7,745 nucleotides of DNA, taken from Candidatus Aegiribacteria sp. (GTDB taxonomy: Bacteria > Fermentibacterota > Fermentibacteria > Fermentibacterales > Fermentibacteraceae). The DNA is taken from assembly GCA_030634715.1 (NCBI GenBank), contig DAOWAG010000048.1, positions 1 through 7,745 of the forward strand. Reading direction: 5' to 3'. The notes below the pieces were generated by a model, which saw nothing but the letters and a program-made list of their open reading frames with translations, did not search any database and had not been told where the DNA came from. The translations under genes were made by a program, and so were the position numbers. Of this stretch, positions 1-6,708 are shown piece after piece (position 1 is the first letter of the stretch; each line of letters opens with the position of its first letter).

Positions 1-309
1 ATGCTTCTGCGGGGAATATCCATGCTTAGAAGTGGTCTGTATGAGAGCGCTATCGATCTTCTCGAGATTGTCGTGGAAAACAATCCCGATTTCGCTGCGG
101 CTTATTTTTATCTTGGCAGATGCGGCAATCTGAGAGGGGATCTTGCAAGCGCTGAGAACTATTTGAAGACCGCACTTGAACTTGTGCCGGATGATCCGGA
201 TTATCTTGTGGAATTCGCGATTGTACTTGAAAAGCTAAAAAGGAATACTGAGGCATCTACTTTCTACAAAAGATCGGGGTTGCTTCGGAAACGATTAAGT
301 GAGGATTAG
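1..309 (+). CDS. TPR-repeat protein, probably 3' part of a longer gene
   Basis: Reads 102 residues to a TAG at 307-309. Three tandem tetratricopeptide-like helix pairs fill it: about residues 3-31 (LLRGISMLRSGLYESAIDLL, ending NNPD), 32-65 (AAAYFYLGRCGNLRGDLASA, ending VPDD) and 66-98 (DYLVEFAIVLEKLKRNTEAS). The spacing of small and aromatic residues and the Pro-Asp turns at about 34-residue intervals are typical of TPRs, which are protein-binding scaffolds. No catalytic domain, signal peptide or membrane segment is visible. The window starts exactly on an ATG and nothing upstream can be seen, so this could be a true start or an internal Met; TPR proteins are usually longer, and I favour a truncated view. 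The tail (GLLRKRLSED) is charged. It ends about 165 nt before the likely start of the Big_5 lipoprotein, so the two may or may not share a transcript. The specific role is unknown. Confidence 0.75.
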   Translation: MLLRGISMLRSGLYESAIDLLEIVVENNPDFAAAYFYLGRCGNLRGDLASAENYLKTALELVPDDPDYLVEFAIVLEKLKRNTEASTFYKRSGLLRKRLSED

Positions 310-356
310 GAGCATGCCCAACAATGAAGCATCGGCATAAAACCCACACAGCTGGC

Positions 357-362
357 TATAAT
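357..362 (+). promoter_or_regulatory. Possible -10 hexamer upstream of the Big_5 lipoprotein gene
   Basis: A perfect TATAAT lies at 357-362, with a TG at 353-354 that is one base too far upstream for a canonical extended -10. The -35 position (about 334-339, GGCATA) does not match TTGACA. A start around 369 would leave a leader of roughly 105 nt before GTG 474, which fits the shorter gene model. This is a single-hexamer match and may be chance. Confidence 0.25.
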
Positions 363-408
363 ACCCGTATATTATTGTCAAATACTTCCAGTATTCTCCT
401 CAAATCTC

Positions 409-452
409 CGAGCATTCTATCTCAGCTGCGAGGCTCTTCTGCTCGATGCTCG
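409..452 (+). repeat. Inverted repeat in the leader before the Big_5 lipoprotein
   Basis: CGAGCAT at 409-415 is the exact reverse complement of ATGCTCG at 446-452. Between them CGAG (429-432) pairs with CTCG (442-445), and this inner stem abuts the outer 3' arm directly, so a two-stem RNA fold is possible. It ends about 20 nt before the likely GTG start at 474. There is no U-tract, so it does not look like a terminator. It could be a 5' UTR structure affecting translation, or coincidence. Confidence 0.3.
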
Positions 453-473
453 TTATCGGGCAGGCTCCAGACA

Positions 474-2084
474 GTGAAATCATGTGTCCTGGCATCATTT
501 CTGCTTATTCTTGCCGCCTGCGCAAGAATGGCAGCTCCGGGTGGTGGTCCAGAGGATGAAACACCGCCTTTCATTGTTTCCATTGAACCTCTCCCGGGGC
601 CGGGGTATCCTGATCTTAAAAAAATAATTATCGAATGGAGTGAGAGACTCGATGCTGGTTCAGTTGCTGCATACCTTTATCCACAGATGAGTTACAATCT
701 GGAAATCCATGGATCCAGAATTGAAATAGAGCTTGATTCAGTTCCGGGAGACGTGCCCCTGGTAATCCATCTGCCACCTGAAATTCAGGATAGAAGAGGT
801 AACCGTAGCGGAATTCCCGTAAATCTCGCATATAGCAGAGCTGATTCACTTCCCACCGGATTGATCCATCTATCGATGATCAGACAGGGCGGAGGTAATA
901 TTGCCAGAAGAACTCTGATTGAACTTTACAGGATCCTATCCGATTCAACAGGAGACTCTCTCCTTGTGCGGAGAACCGTTGCCGACTCAATGGGGACAGC
1001 TGATGTGCAATGGCTTGAACGGGGATACTATGGAATCCTCTGTTATGAGGATCCTGACCAGTCATTTGAATGGAATTCTGAACAGGAGGCTGGTTTTGAC
1101 ACTCTCGTTTATCTGGAGAAGGGTGAAATTCTCAATATTGAAGCTTTACTGACCGTTGTTGATACAGTAGGACCTATTATCACTGAGGTTGAAGCTCTTG
1201 ATCGATATCATCTTCAGATCTCATTCAACGAGGAAGTATCGTTTGCCTCTTTCAGTGAAGGGCAGGTGATACTGCAGGACACATCACGAAGCAACATTGA
1301 TCTGAATGGTTTCTGGCTGCAGAGCGGTTTTTCAGGGGAAATTGTTACTATTGAGACTGAAGCAATCCCAGCTGGAGAAATCACGGTCTATACTTCCGGT
1401 ATTCTTGATTTGATGATGAATCCGTCCGAACCTCACTCAATGATTTTCTTCGGGATTGATTCACTTCCCGCAGACAGTCTGAGACTTCGATCCTATTATC
1501 CAGCTCCAGGAAATGAAAATGTAAATCCTGCAGGGCCATACACCTTATCCTTCAATTTCTGGGTTGATATTGATTCTCTGAAGAATAAACTAACTCTTAA
1601 CAAAGTATCAGATAGCACATTAATACAAGGTTCATTAAATGGAATAGATGGGCGATCCTTCGAATTCATCCCTGATCATCAGCTCATTGGCGAACAACAG
1701 TATCGCTTTACGCTGCTTCCGGGTATTTCAACTGCCTGGGGTGATACTCTACTCTCATCTTTCTCATGGTCATTCTCAACTGCGTGGGGGGATGAACCTG
1801 GATCGATAGAGGGTAATATCTCTGGAACAAGCGTTCAAACATTGCTGATTCAGATAAGCAGAACTGGCGGAAGCAGTGACGAGAGTGTAATCTACTCTTT
1901 CCTTCAACCGGGGCAGTATAGAGTTGATGAAATACCGGCAGGACGCTATACTGTTGCAGCATTTATCGATACCGATGGTAGTGGAACATGGAGTTCCATG
2001 GAACCTTATGGCACATATCCGGGTGTAGTTCTTGTTCAGCCGGGTCTGATAACTGAGGAGATTAATATTGAAATACTCCCCTGA
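474..2084 (+). CDS. Big_5 (SbsA Ig-like) domain lipoprotein
   Basis: Predicted 536-residue lipoprotein from a GTG start. The leader VKSCVLASFLLILAAC has a basic n-region, a hydrophobic core and a lipobox LAAC with Cys16. It is followed at once by GGGPEDETPP (residues 23-32), the hallmark start of Ig-like envelope lipoproteins common in Bacteroidetes and relatives. Big_5-like repeats are seen at about 31-115, 227-325 (DTVGPIITEVEALD...) and 332-438 (YYPAPGNENVNP... SFSWSFSTAWGD). A C-terminal carboxypeptidase-regulatory-like beta domain (about 440-536) holds the acidic turn DTDGSGTW. It is probably a surface or periplasmic structural or adhesive protein; no enzyme motif is seen. An ATG at 324 is in frame, but it would place 50 low-complexity, non-signal residues before the leader, so I prefer GTG 474, with AGG at 462-464 as a weak RBS. 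The stop at 2082-2084 overlaps the next gene, suggesting co-translation. Confidence 0.82.
   Translation: MKSCVLASFLLILAACARMAAPGGGPEDETPPFIVSIEPLPGPGYPDLKKIIIEWSERLDAGSVAAYLYPQMSYNLEIHGSRIEIELDSVPGDVPLVIHLPPEIQDRRGNRSGIPVNLAYSRADSLPTGLIHLSMIRQGGGNIARRTLIELYRILSDSTGDSLLVRRTVADSMGTADVQWLERGYYGILCYEDPDQSFEWNSEQEAGFDTLVYLEKGEILNIEALLTVVDTVGPIITEVEALDRYHLQISFNEEVSFASFSEGQVILQDTSRSNIDLNGFWLQSGFSGEIVTIETEAIPAGEITVYTSGILDLMMNPSEPHSMIFFGIDSLPADSLRLRSYYPAPGNENVNPAGPYTLSFNFWVDIDSLKNKLTLNKVSDSTLIQGSLNGIDGRSFEFIPDHQLIGEQQYRFTLLPGISTAWGDTLLSSFSWSFSTAWGDEPGSIEGNISGTSVQTLLIQISRTGGSSDESVIYSFLQPGQYRVDEIPAGRYTVAAFIDTDGSGTWSSMEPYGTYPGVVLVQPGLITEEINIEILP
2055..2060 (+). promoter_or_regulatory. Ribosome binding site for the nitroreductase gene, inside the upstream gene
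   Basis: GAGGAG at 2055-2060 is a strong Shine-Dalgarno match 7 nt before TTG 2068. It decides for TTG as the start, since no ATG or GTG lies nearby in frame before the ferredoxin domain. Confidence 0.75.
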
Positions 2085-2862
2085 ACTTTCATTTGATAAA
2101 TCTGAATGTACCGGTTGTGGAATCTGTAAGGTAGTATGCCCTTCAGACGCGATTGAAATCCGGAATGGCTTTCCGTTATTTGAAATTGAGAAATGTATCG
2201 CCTGCGGGCATTGCGGTGCATACTGTCCTGAGAACTGTTTCGGATTTGACCGCGTTCCTGACCCGAAAGATATATGCTCTTCAGAGAGATATCTTTCAAT
2301 GCTTGAAGCAAGACGATCGGTAAGACATTTCTCAGCTATAATCCCATCAGAAGAAGAGATAAACGCAGTACTTTCCGTACTGTCTCAATCCCCCACCGGT
2401 GTGAACAGCCAGGGGATCACTGTCCGGGTTGTTCGAGGATCTGAAGCGGTACAGGATCTTCTCAGACCTGTAACAAAGTTATTGAGAATACTTGACTTCA
2501 CCGGAATATCGTTTCTGATCGGAAAGCTTACCGGAAGATCGGCATATTTGAGAAAACTACGACATGGAGAGGATATCATCTTCCGTAAGGCGCCTGTGGT
2601 GCTGTTCTTCCATGTGCCAAAGAGAAACATAACGGGCAGAACAGATGGAATTATCGCTGCCACGACTGTTATGCACAATGCGGTTACACTTGGTTATGGT
2701 ACATTATGGAACGGTATTGCTGAAAAACTCTACCATTTGATACCCTCCTGGCATTCCAGCTTCACAAAGAGAACAAGATTAACAGCAGTTCTTTGTATTG
2801 GATATCCTGAGATGATTCCCGAATGGAAAGCTCCCCCGAGGGATTACAGGATCAAATTGTAA
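2068..2862 (+). CDS. Ferredoxin-nitroreductase fusion (2[4Fe-4S] + FMN flavoprotein)
   Basis: A 264-residue cytoplasmic redox protein with two parts. Residues 10-57 form a bacterial 2[4Fe-4S] ferredoxin domain: C14-x2-C17-x2-C20-x3-C24-P and C43-x2-C46-x2-C49-x3-C53-P. Residues about 75-264 form a nitroreductase-family FMN domain: the phosphate-binding start ARRSVRHF (81-88), the FMN loop SPTGVNSQ (108-115), and the late AVTLGYGTLWNG segment. Such fusions are known mostly from anaerobes, where electrons probably pass from reduced ferredoxin or the clusters to FMN; the physiological substrate is unknown, and nitro-compound reduction need not be the real reaction. The start is TTG, supported by GAGGAG 7 nt upstream, and overlaps the lipoprotein gene by 17 nt in another frame. 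The gene ends inside the last codons of the opposing deacetylase gene (11 nt shared). No truncation or missing cluster ligand is seen. Confidence 0.92.
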   Translation: MKYSPELSFDKSECTGCGICKVVCPSDAIEIRNGFPLFEIEKCIACGHCGAYCPENCFGFDRVPDPKDICSSERYLSMLEARRSVRHFSAIIPSEEEINAVLSVLSQSPTGVNSQGITVRVVRGSEAVQDLLRPVTKLLRILDFTGISFLIGKLTGRSAYLRKLRHGEDIIFRKAPVVLFFHVPKRNITGRTDGIIAATTVMHNAVTLGYGTLWNGIAEKLYHLIPSWHSSFTKRTRLTAVLCIGYPEMIPEWKAPPRDYRIKL

Positions 2863-3790
2863 TAAACTGCAACGGTTGACGCAGGCGGGGCAGGAGAGGG
2901 GTGTGAAGGCTTTCTCTCGGTCCCGTCTTCATAATATTTCTCCAGTCAAGCAGACGACGAACGCTGTACTGGCTCATATCAAGCCTGCCTATCCGGAATA
3001 TTCCCTCTGGTGAGTCAAGTAGACGATTCATGGAAGATACACTTCCGTTGGCTAGAAAACCCATCCTTACTGCCTGTATATTCTGAAACTGAAAGTGTGA
3101 GAGGAATTCTTCTGCGCCCTGGTCCTTTGGAAATCTGCCTCCAGGATAGGCCATCGCGAAGATTTCGGAAGTTCTCAATCCGAGCCTTCTGTGGAAATTT
3201 TCCATAGGCAGCAAAACTGCCCGATCCCATTTCGTGCGGGGAAGAGTTATAAAATTCGTGTGCATATTCGTATGATTACCAATAGAATAGCCCATATCGA
3301 TCAGAAGATTGAATTTTTCGGTAATATACTCCTCCTGTCCGAATGGGATCTTGTCCCAGGAGATAAAAAACGTGACACCTCGACCGAATTCAGGATTCAG
3401 ATCGCAGAATTGCTCAAGAATACCGACCACGCAATGTGGATCGATCTCTGTTGAACCCTCAAGGAACATGAAATTATCCTGCCATCCATCATCGAAAGTA
3501 AGCATCAGTGGTCGTCGATCCGCCGGAACCTGCATAAGTCCGTTTTCAAGATCTGGGGGAGTGATTAGATAAAAACCAGCATCGCAGAGCTTTTCAAGAT
3601 CTGATAGGAATCTGCTGATTGATACTCCGTAGTATCCGTCAACTGGATCGCTGACATGATGGTACATGAGTACGGGGATCCCGCTGGCTGCGTTACTCAC
3701 AGGATCTTCAGGATCAGTATGCTCAATGATAGCGGTTCTGCCGGTTTCAGGTGTCCATAGAAACAGCAGAGTCAGGAGAAGACCGGTCAT
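2852..3790 (-). CDS. Secreted polysaccharide deacetylase (NodB domain, carbohydrate esterase 4)
   Basis: 312 residues with a short hydrophobic N-terminus (GLLLTLLFLW) that looks like a Sec leader or anchor, although it lacks the usual Lys/Arg. The region from residue 37 has the IPVLMYHHVSD opening typical of extracellular polysaccharide deacetylases. CE4 motifs are present: LTFDDG (97-102; D100 and D101 give the catalytic base and a metal ligand), NHTNMH (H173 and H177, the two metal-binding His) and AYPGG (214-218, motif 3). These enzymes remove N- or O-acetyl groups from peptidoglycan, poly-GlcNAc or other glycans outside the cytoplasm; the substrate cannot be told here. No Shine-Dalgarno is seen before ATG 3790 (CTGTAATTCCATCGCT), and the start overlaps the previous stop as ATGA, so it is probably translated by coupling to the upstream lipoprotein. 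Its 3' end overlaps the convergent nitroreductase gene. Confidence 0.9.
   Translation of the reverse strand: MTGLLLTLLFLWTPETGRTAIIEHTDPEDPVSNAASGIPVLMYHHVSDPVDGYYGVSISRFLSDLEKLCDAGFYLITPPDLENGLMQVPADRRPLMLTFDDGWQDNFMFLEGSTEIDPHCVVGILEQFCDLNPEFGRGVTFFISWDKIPFGQEEYITEKFNLLIDMGYSIGNHTNMHTNFITLPRTKWDRAVLLPMENFHRRLGLRTSEIFAMAYPGGRFPKDQGAEEFLSHFQFQNIQAVRMGFLANGSVSSMNRLLDSPEGIFRIGRLDMSQYSVRRLLDWRNIMKTGPRESLHTPLLPRLRQPLQFITI
3787..3790 (-). other. ATGA stop-start overlap (translational coupling)
   Basis: On the minus strand the lipoprotein stop TGA (3789-3787) and the deacetylase start ATG (3790-3788) share bases in ATGA. With no ribosome binding site upstream of the deacetylase start, termination-reinitiation is the likely way it is translated. 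Confidence 0.7.
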
Positions 3791-4509
3791 AGCGATGGAA
3801 TTACAGTTAAGCGGTCAAGGGAGGCATCAACGTATCCGTCAACAAAGACTCCAACCTGACCCAGAGCGGGCATTGTTGTGCGTACAACCTGAATTAGCTG
3901 ACCGTTCACCCTGAAATCGATGTAATTGCCGTGAACAAGAGCGGATATCTCAACGCCTGGTAGACTATAAGGCAGGAGTCTGCTTGATTCGAAAGGTTCC
4001 ATTCCCATAACTGAAAGCCAGAGACCATTGATGCATCTCTGAACCGTATACTGCCCTCTTGAGTTTGCGCCGATCAGAATGAAATCTCCGGTTGATTCTG
4101 CTCCAAGGACCAGACCCACTACACAATGAGCCGGAGCATCAACAAGGTCAAACTGGGCTTCGACAAGACCGTCGTCAAGAAGACCCGCTGTGGACAGAAG
4201 CACAACAGGATCCTGAAACGCGGAGTTGTCGATATGCATGGATCCGTGGTAGACTTCATAACGACAGGAAGAACCGAAAGGTTCCGTGAGTACATCGTCA
4301 AAGGTGCAGTTGAGCAGTGTGTCATTGGGTTGTGGTGACGTTTCATATATGGTGGGTGTACTCTGAACGGTGGTAGTATCACGTGAAGTGGTTTGAGTTG
4401 TTATATGACCGACGTAGAATCCAGAAGTCCTGGTTTCTCCGCAGCCCTGTACTGAAAGCATGATTGCTGCAGCTGCCATTATGGTGATAATTGGGAACCG
4501 GGATTTCAT
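3787..4509 (-). CDS. Lipoprotein with concanavalin A-like (LamG/DUF1080-like) domain
   Basis: 240 residues from ATG at 4509-4507. The leader MKSRFPIITIMAAAAIMLSV has basic residues K2 and R4, a hydrophobic core and a VQGC lipobox (Cys23; Gln at -2 is somewhat unusual). A Thr/Ser/Gln-rich linker (about 36-64) follows, then a beta-rich domain (about 67-240). Its patterns are typical of concanavalin A-like jelly-roll domains: TFDD at the start, VVGLVLGAESTGDFILIG, GQYTVQRCINGLW, YIDFRVNGQLI, GQVGVFVDG and a final SLDRLTVIPS. Such domains often bind glycans; no catalytic residues could be assigned. A start 31 codons upstream (4602) is open but would add a non-signal extension and overlap the divergent gene; GGAAAGAAGAAAT directly before 4509 supports the shorter form. 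It is the first gene of a pair with the deacetylase, which suggests a shared polysaccharide target in the envelope. Confidence 0.85.
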   Translation of the reverse strand: MKSRFPIITIMAAAAIMLSVQGCGETRTSGFYVGHITTQTTSRDTTTVQSTPTIYETSPQPNDTLLNCTFDDVLTEPFGSSCRYEVYHGSMHIDNSAFQDPVVLLSTAGLLDDGLVEAQFDLVDAPAHCVVGLVLGAESTGDFILIGANSRGQYTVQRCINGLWLSVMGMEPFESSRLLPYSLPGVEISALVHGNYIDFRVNGQLIQVVRTTMPALGQVGVFVDGYVDASLDRLTVIPSL

Positions 4510-4554
4510 ATTTCTTCTTTCCTGAAATGGTATTTGTTTTATCGAAGGGAGTAG
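4510..4554. promoter_or_regulatory. Divergent intergenic region between two lipoprotein operons
   Basis: Only 45 nt separate the starts at 4509 (minus) and 4555 (plus). The gap holds the two ribosome binding sites: on the minus strand GGAAAGAAGA (4522-4513), and on the plus strand AAGGGAG (4545-4551), 3 nt from ATG 4555. Promoters must therefore lie partly inside the opposite coding sequences. The best hexamers I see are weak: plus TTTTAT at 4537-4542, and minus TGGACA at about 4596-4591, with no good partner for either. No operator-like palindrome is seen. Confidence 0.4.
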
Positions 4555-5433
4555 ATGGATCCAGTGAAAAGTACTAATCATTCCGTTGATTGTCCAGTGC
4601 AATTGATGATAGCGGCGTTATTTCTGATAATGTTCGCGGGTTGCGGAGGTCAGGAAGAGTCAGCTGAACCGATCGATACCGGAATAAATGATCCTGTATA
4701 TGCTGAAGCATACACTATTACAGGATTTACTATAGAGAACGCTCCTCCTGATACTCTGTCCCTAAGGTGGTTTGGAGAAGGATCCGCAGTTATTTCGCAT
4801 ATTCAGGCGCCTGAGGAACAGGAAATTGCTGCAGGCGATACACTGCTGTTTCTTATTGAGAGTCTTCATCTTGTGGAGAAGGAAAGACTGACGATGGAGC
4901 TTGATGTTGCCCTTGCGCGTATGGACTCTGCTCCATTGGATACACTGCTTCACAATAGGGTGGACAGTCTTTCACTTCTGCTTGACTCCATTTCAACGTC
5001 TGAAAACAGGGCATTCCTATCAACTCTTAATGGAATATTGATTAAATTCAGTGTCTTTGAGGATCAGGACATAAGATCAGGTGATGTTCTGGCGGAAATA
5101 TCCGTTGAGAGCAATTCTGCGTTCCTTGTGTACCCCCCGGATGGCTGCACAATTGACAGATGGCCAATGAATACCGGATCGATGAGCTTTGTTGAACAGC
5201 ATGATGGATTGGCTGTATATTCGGGCGAACTGTCAGAGAGTGAAGATGAGTTTTCACTCTTTGCGGCTGTTCCAAGAGAAGCTGTATTTGAGAATGACCT
5301 TGATAGCTATCTTATAACCGCGGATAATGATACTATTTCAGTATTGCGGTCTGGAATTATGGACGACGGACAAATCATTATCCAGGTTGATGAACCTGTT
5401 TACTCGGAACTCATCACCTGGGCAGAGAGATGA
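4555..5433 (+). CDS. Lipoprotein resembling a periplasmic adaptor (HlyD/RND MFP-like)
   Basis: 292 residues with a lipoprotein leader: hydrophobic stretch MIAALFLIMFAGC with Cys30 in an FAGC lipobox. Two half-motifs of a lipoyl/barrel-sandwich domain are seen: GSAVISHIQAPEEQEIAAGD (76-95, then TLLFLI) and NGILIKFSVFEDQDIRSGDV (159-178, then LAEI). They flank a predicted helical hairpin at about 102-150 (ESLHLVEKERLTMELDVALA, then DTLLHNRVDSLSLLLDSI). This is the topology of membrane-fusion/adaptor subunits of efflux and secretion systems, although the hairpin is short and the rest (184-292) is only weakly recognisable as beta domains. No RND, ABC or MFS partner is in the window. The start ATG 4555 has AAGGGAG close by; ATG 4606 is an alternative but would shorten the signal to 12 residues before Cys. 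The gene ends 13 nt before the pgi start, so it is probably co-transcribed with pgi. Family assignment is moderate. Confidence 0.7.
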   Translation: MDPVKSTNHSVDCPVQLMIAALFLIMFAGCGGQEESAEPIDTGINDPVYAEAYTITGFTIENAPPDTLSLRWFGEGSAVISHIQAPEEQEIAAGDTLLFLIESLHLVEKERLTMELDVALARMDSAPLDTLLHNRVDSLSLLLDSISTSENRAFLSTLNGILIKFSVFEDQDIRSGDVLAEISVESNSAFLVYPPDGCTIDRWPMNTGSMSFVEQHDGLAVYSGELSESEDEFSLFAAVPREAVFENDLDSYLITADNDTISVLRSGIMDDGQIIIQVDEPVYSELITWAER

Positions 5434-5435
5434 AT

Positions 5436-5439
5436 GGAG
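5436..5439 (+). promoter_or_regulatory. Ribosome binding site that sets the pgi start
   Basis: GGAG at 5436-5439 lies 7 nt before TTG 5447, just after the upstream stop at 5431-5433. The longer open frame (from 5327) has no comparable site and would read through the end of the upstream gene. The site therefore favours the TTG. Confidence 0.65.
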
Positions 5440-5446
5440 ATATTAC

Positions 5447-6706
5447 TTGGCTACCGGAATACCACTGATTGATTACAGAACATCTTATGATTTCAAACCA
5501 CTTCCTGATAAGGTTTTAAGAAGTTTTGAGAGCTGGATAGAGGGCGGGAAACTAGGATTCATGGAACTCCCTGAGGATAAGGACCTTCTTCATGACACTC
5601 TTGAACTTGTTCATGATATCAGCAATTCCTGTGACAGAATGATCGTTTGTGGAATCGGTGGATCATCTCTTGGTCTGAGAGCCCTTTTGAGCGCGCTGGA
5701 TAGATCCCAATCCGGTGTATCTGTAGTTGATTCACCTGATTCACGTATGCTTGCGGAGCTTGTTTCCCGCTGCAATCCGGATTCAACCGCTCTTACGGTA
5801 ATTACAAAATCAGGCGGTACTGCCGAGACTATGGCAATATTTCTTACCTTGTATCGGTGGCTTCTGGATTCCGAGGATCCTGACAGCAGAGTAATCGCGA
5901 TAACAGATCCCCGGAAAGGTGATCTGAGAAAACTTGCTCTGGACAGAGCCTGGAATTCGCTGCCGGTGCCGCCATCTGTCGGTGGAAGATTCAGTGTCCT
6001 CAGTCCTGTTGGATTGTTTCCGGCGGCATTTGCCGGAATTGATATCAAGTCTCTTCTGCATGGTGCGCAAGTAATCACTGAAGACTTCATTAATAATGGT
6101 GCCGATAGCGTGACCGCGAGGATAGCAGCTGGATACCTACATAATTTTATCAGCCATCCGGTTCATGTATTCTTTCCCTATGACGACAGATTATTCGATA
6201 CCGCACTATGGTTCGCTCAACTCTGGGGAGAAAGTCTTGGCAAGAAGACCGATCTCTCCGGAAACAAGGTGTTTACTGGTCAGACACCTCTGGCTTGCAG
6301 GGGGCCTGCTGATCAGCATTCTCTGGTGCAGCTGTTCACGGAGGGACCAAGGGACAAAACAGTGACGGTTCTGACTGCTCCGGGCGAAAGTGGGGCAGTT
6401 AGGATTCCAGGCGGTTTTGAAGATTATCCTTCCATTGCTTATCTTGAGGGTCGAACTCCTGATGAGCTTCGTCTTGCGGAAGCGGAAGCTGTCGGAGCAG
6501 CGATGGAAGAGGTCGGTATTCCTGTAAGTTATCTAGAGATGCCATTTCTGGATTCGCGTTCCCTGGGAGAACTCTTAATGTCCCTGGAGATAGCGACAGT
6601 ACTTACCGGACTGGCGCTCAATATAAACCCTCTTGATCAACCAGGGGTCGAGCGCTGTAAAGTGCTTATATACAAAGCAATGAACCGGCCGGGTTATAAC
6701 ATCTGA
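5447..6706 (+). CDS. pgi: Glucose-6-phosphate isomerase
   Basis: Interconverts glucose 6-phosphate and fructose 6-phosphate in glycolysis and gluconeogenesis (cytoplasm). From TTG 5447 the protein is 419 residues, a little shorter than the compact bacterial forms of about 445-450. Diagnostic features: GIGGSSLG (69-76) and TKSGGTAET (120-128) for sugar-phosphate binding; family signature VGGRFSVLSPVG (178-189); GESLGK with the likely catalytic Glu262; ADQHS with His291, the ring-opening residue of the family; and the C-terminal signature DQPGVERCK (397-405) with Lys405. All key residues are present. The frame is open back to 5327, but those 40 extra residues overlap the upstream coding sequence and do not resemble the family, while PLIDYRTSYDF just after TTG matches the normal N-terminus. 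It follows the adaptor-like lipoprotein by 13 nt and overlaps the next gene by 1 nt (TGATG), so it is embedded in an operon with envelope genes. Confidence 0.95.
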   Translation: MATGIPLIDYRTSYDFKPLPDKVLRSFESWIEGGKLGFMELPEDKDLLHDTLELVHDISNSCDRMIVCGIGGSSLGLRALLSALDRSQSGVSVVDSPDSRMLAELVSRCNPDSTALTVITKSGGTAETMAIFLTLYRWLLDSEDPDSRVIAITDPRKGDLRKLALDRAWNSLPVPPSVGGRFSVLSPVGLFPAAFAGIDIKSLLHGAQVITEDFINNGADSVTARIAAGYLHNFISHPVHVFFPYDDRLFDTALWFAQLWGESLGKKTDLSGNKVFTGQTPLACRGPADQHSLVQLFTEGPRDKTVTVLTAPGESGAVRIPGGFEDYPSIAYLEGRTPDELRLAEAEAVGAAMEEVGIPVSYLEMPFLDSRSLGELLMSLEIATVLTGLALNINPLDQPGVERCKVLIYKAMNRPGYNI

Positions 6707-6708
6707 TG
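6704..6708 (+). other. TGATG stop-start overlap between pgi and the next gene
   Basis: The pgi stop TGA (6704-6706) shares its last base with ATG 6706-6708. The 20 nt before the ATG carry no clear Shine-Dalgarno, so translational coupling to pgi is likely. Confidence 0.6.

Noticed and set aside
314..340. 8-codon ORF (ATG 314) as a leader peptide
   Set aside because: Too short and without characteristic codon runs; AGGAG at 308-312 is only 1 nt from it. Not supported as a gene.
324..473. Long N-terminal extension of the Big_5 protein from ATG 324
   Set aside because: The extra 50 residues are low-complexity and would displace the lipobox leader; kept only as an alternative.
2894..2918. GAGAG...CTCTC hairpin as a terminator for the nitroreductase gene
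   Set aside because: Only 5 bp plus G-U pairs, no U-tract, and it lies inside the deacetylase coding sequence.
3010..3572. Plus-strand open frames within the deacetylase and nearby genes
   Set aside because: They are antisense shadows with no start signal or recognisable domain, whereas the minus-strand frame carries all CE4 motifs.
4510..4602. N-terminal extension of the ConA-like lipoprotein to 4602
   Set aside because: Would bury the lipoprotein signal 31 residues inside and overlap the divergent gene's start; the RBS fits 4509.
5611..6090. 159-codon open frame on the minus strand
   Set aside because: Lies wholly antisense to pgi, whose motifs are unambiguous; the translation is Arg/Ser/Pro-rich with no domain pattern.
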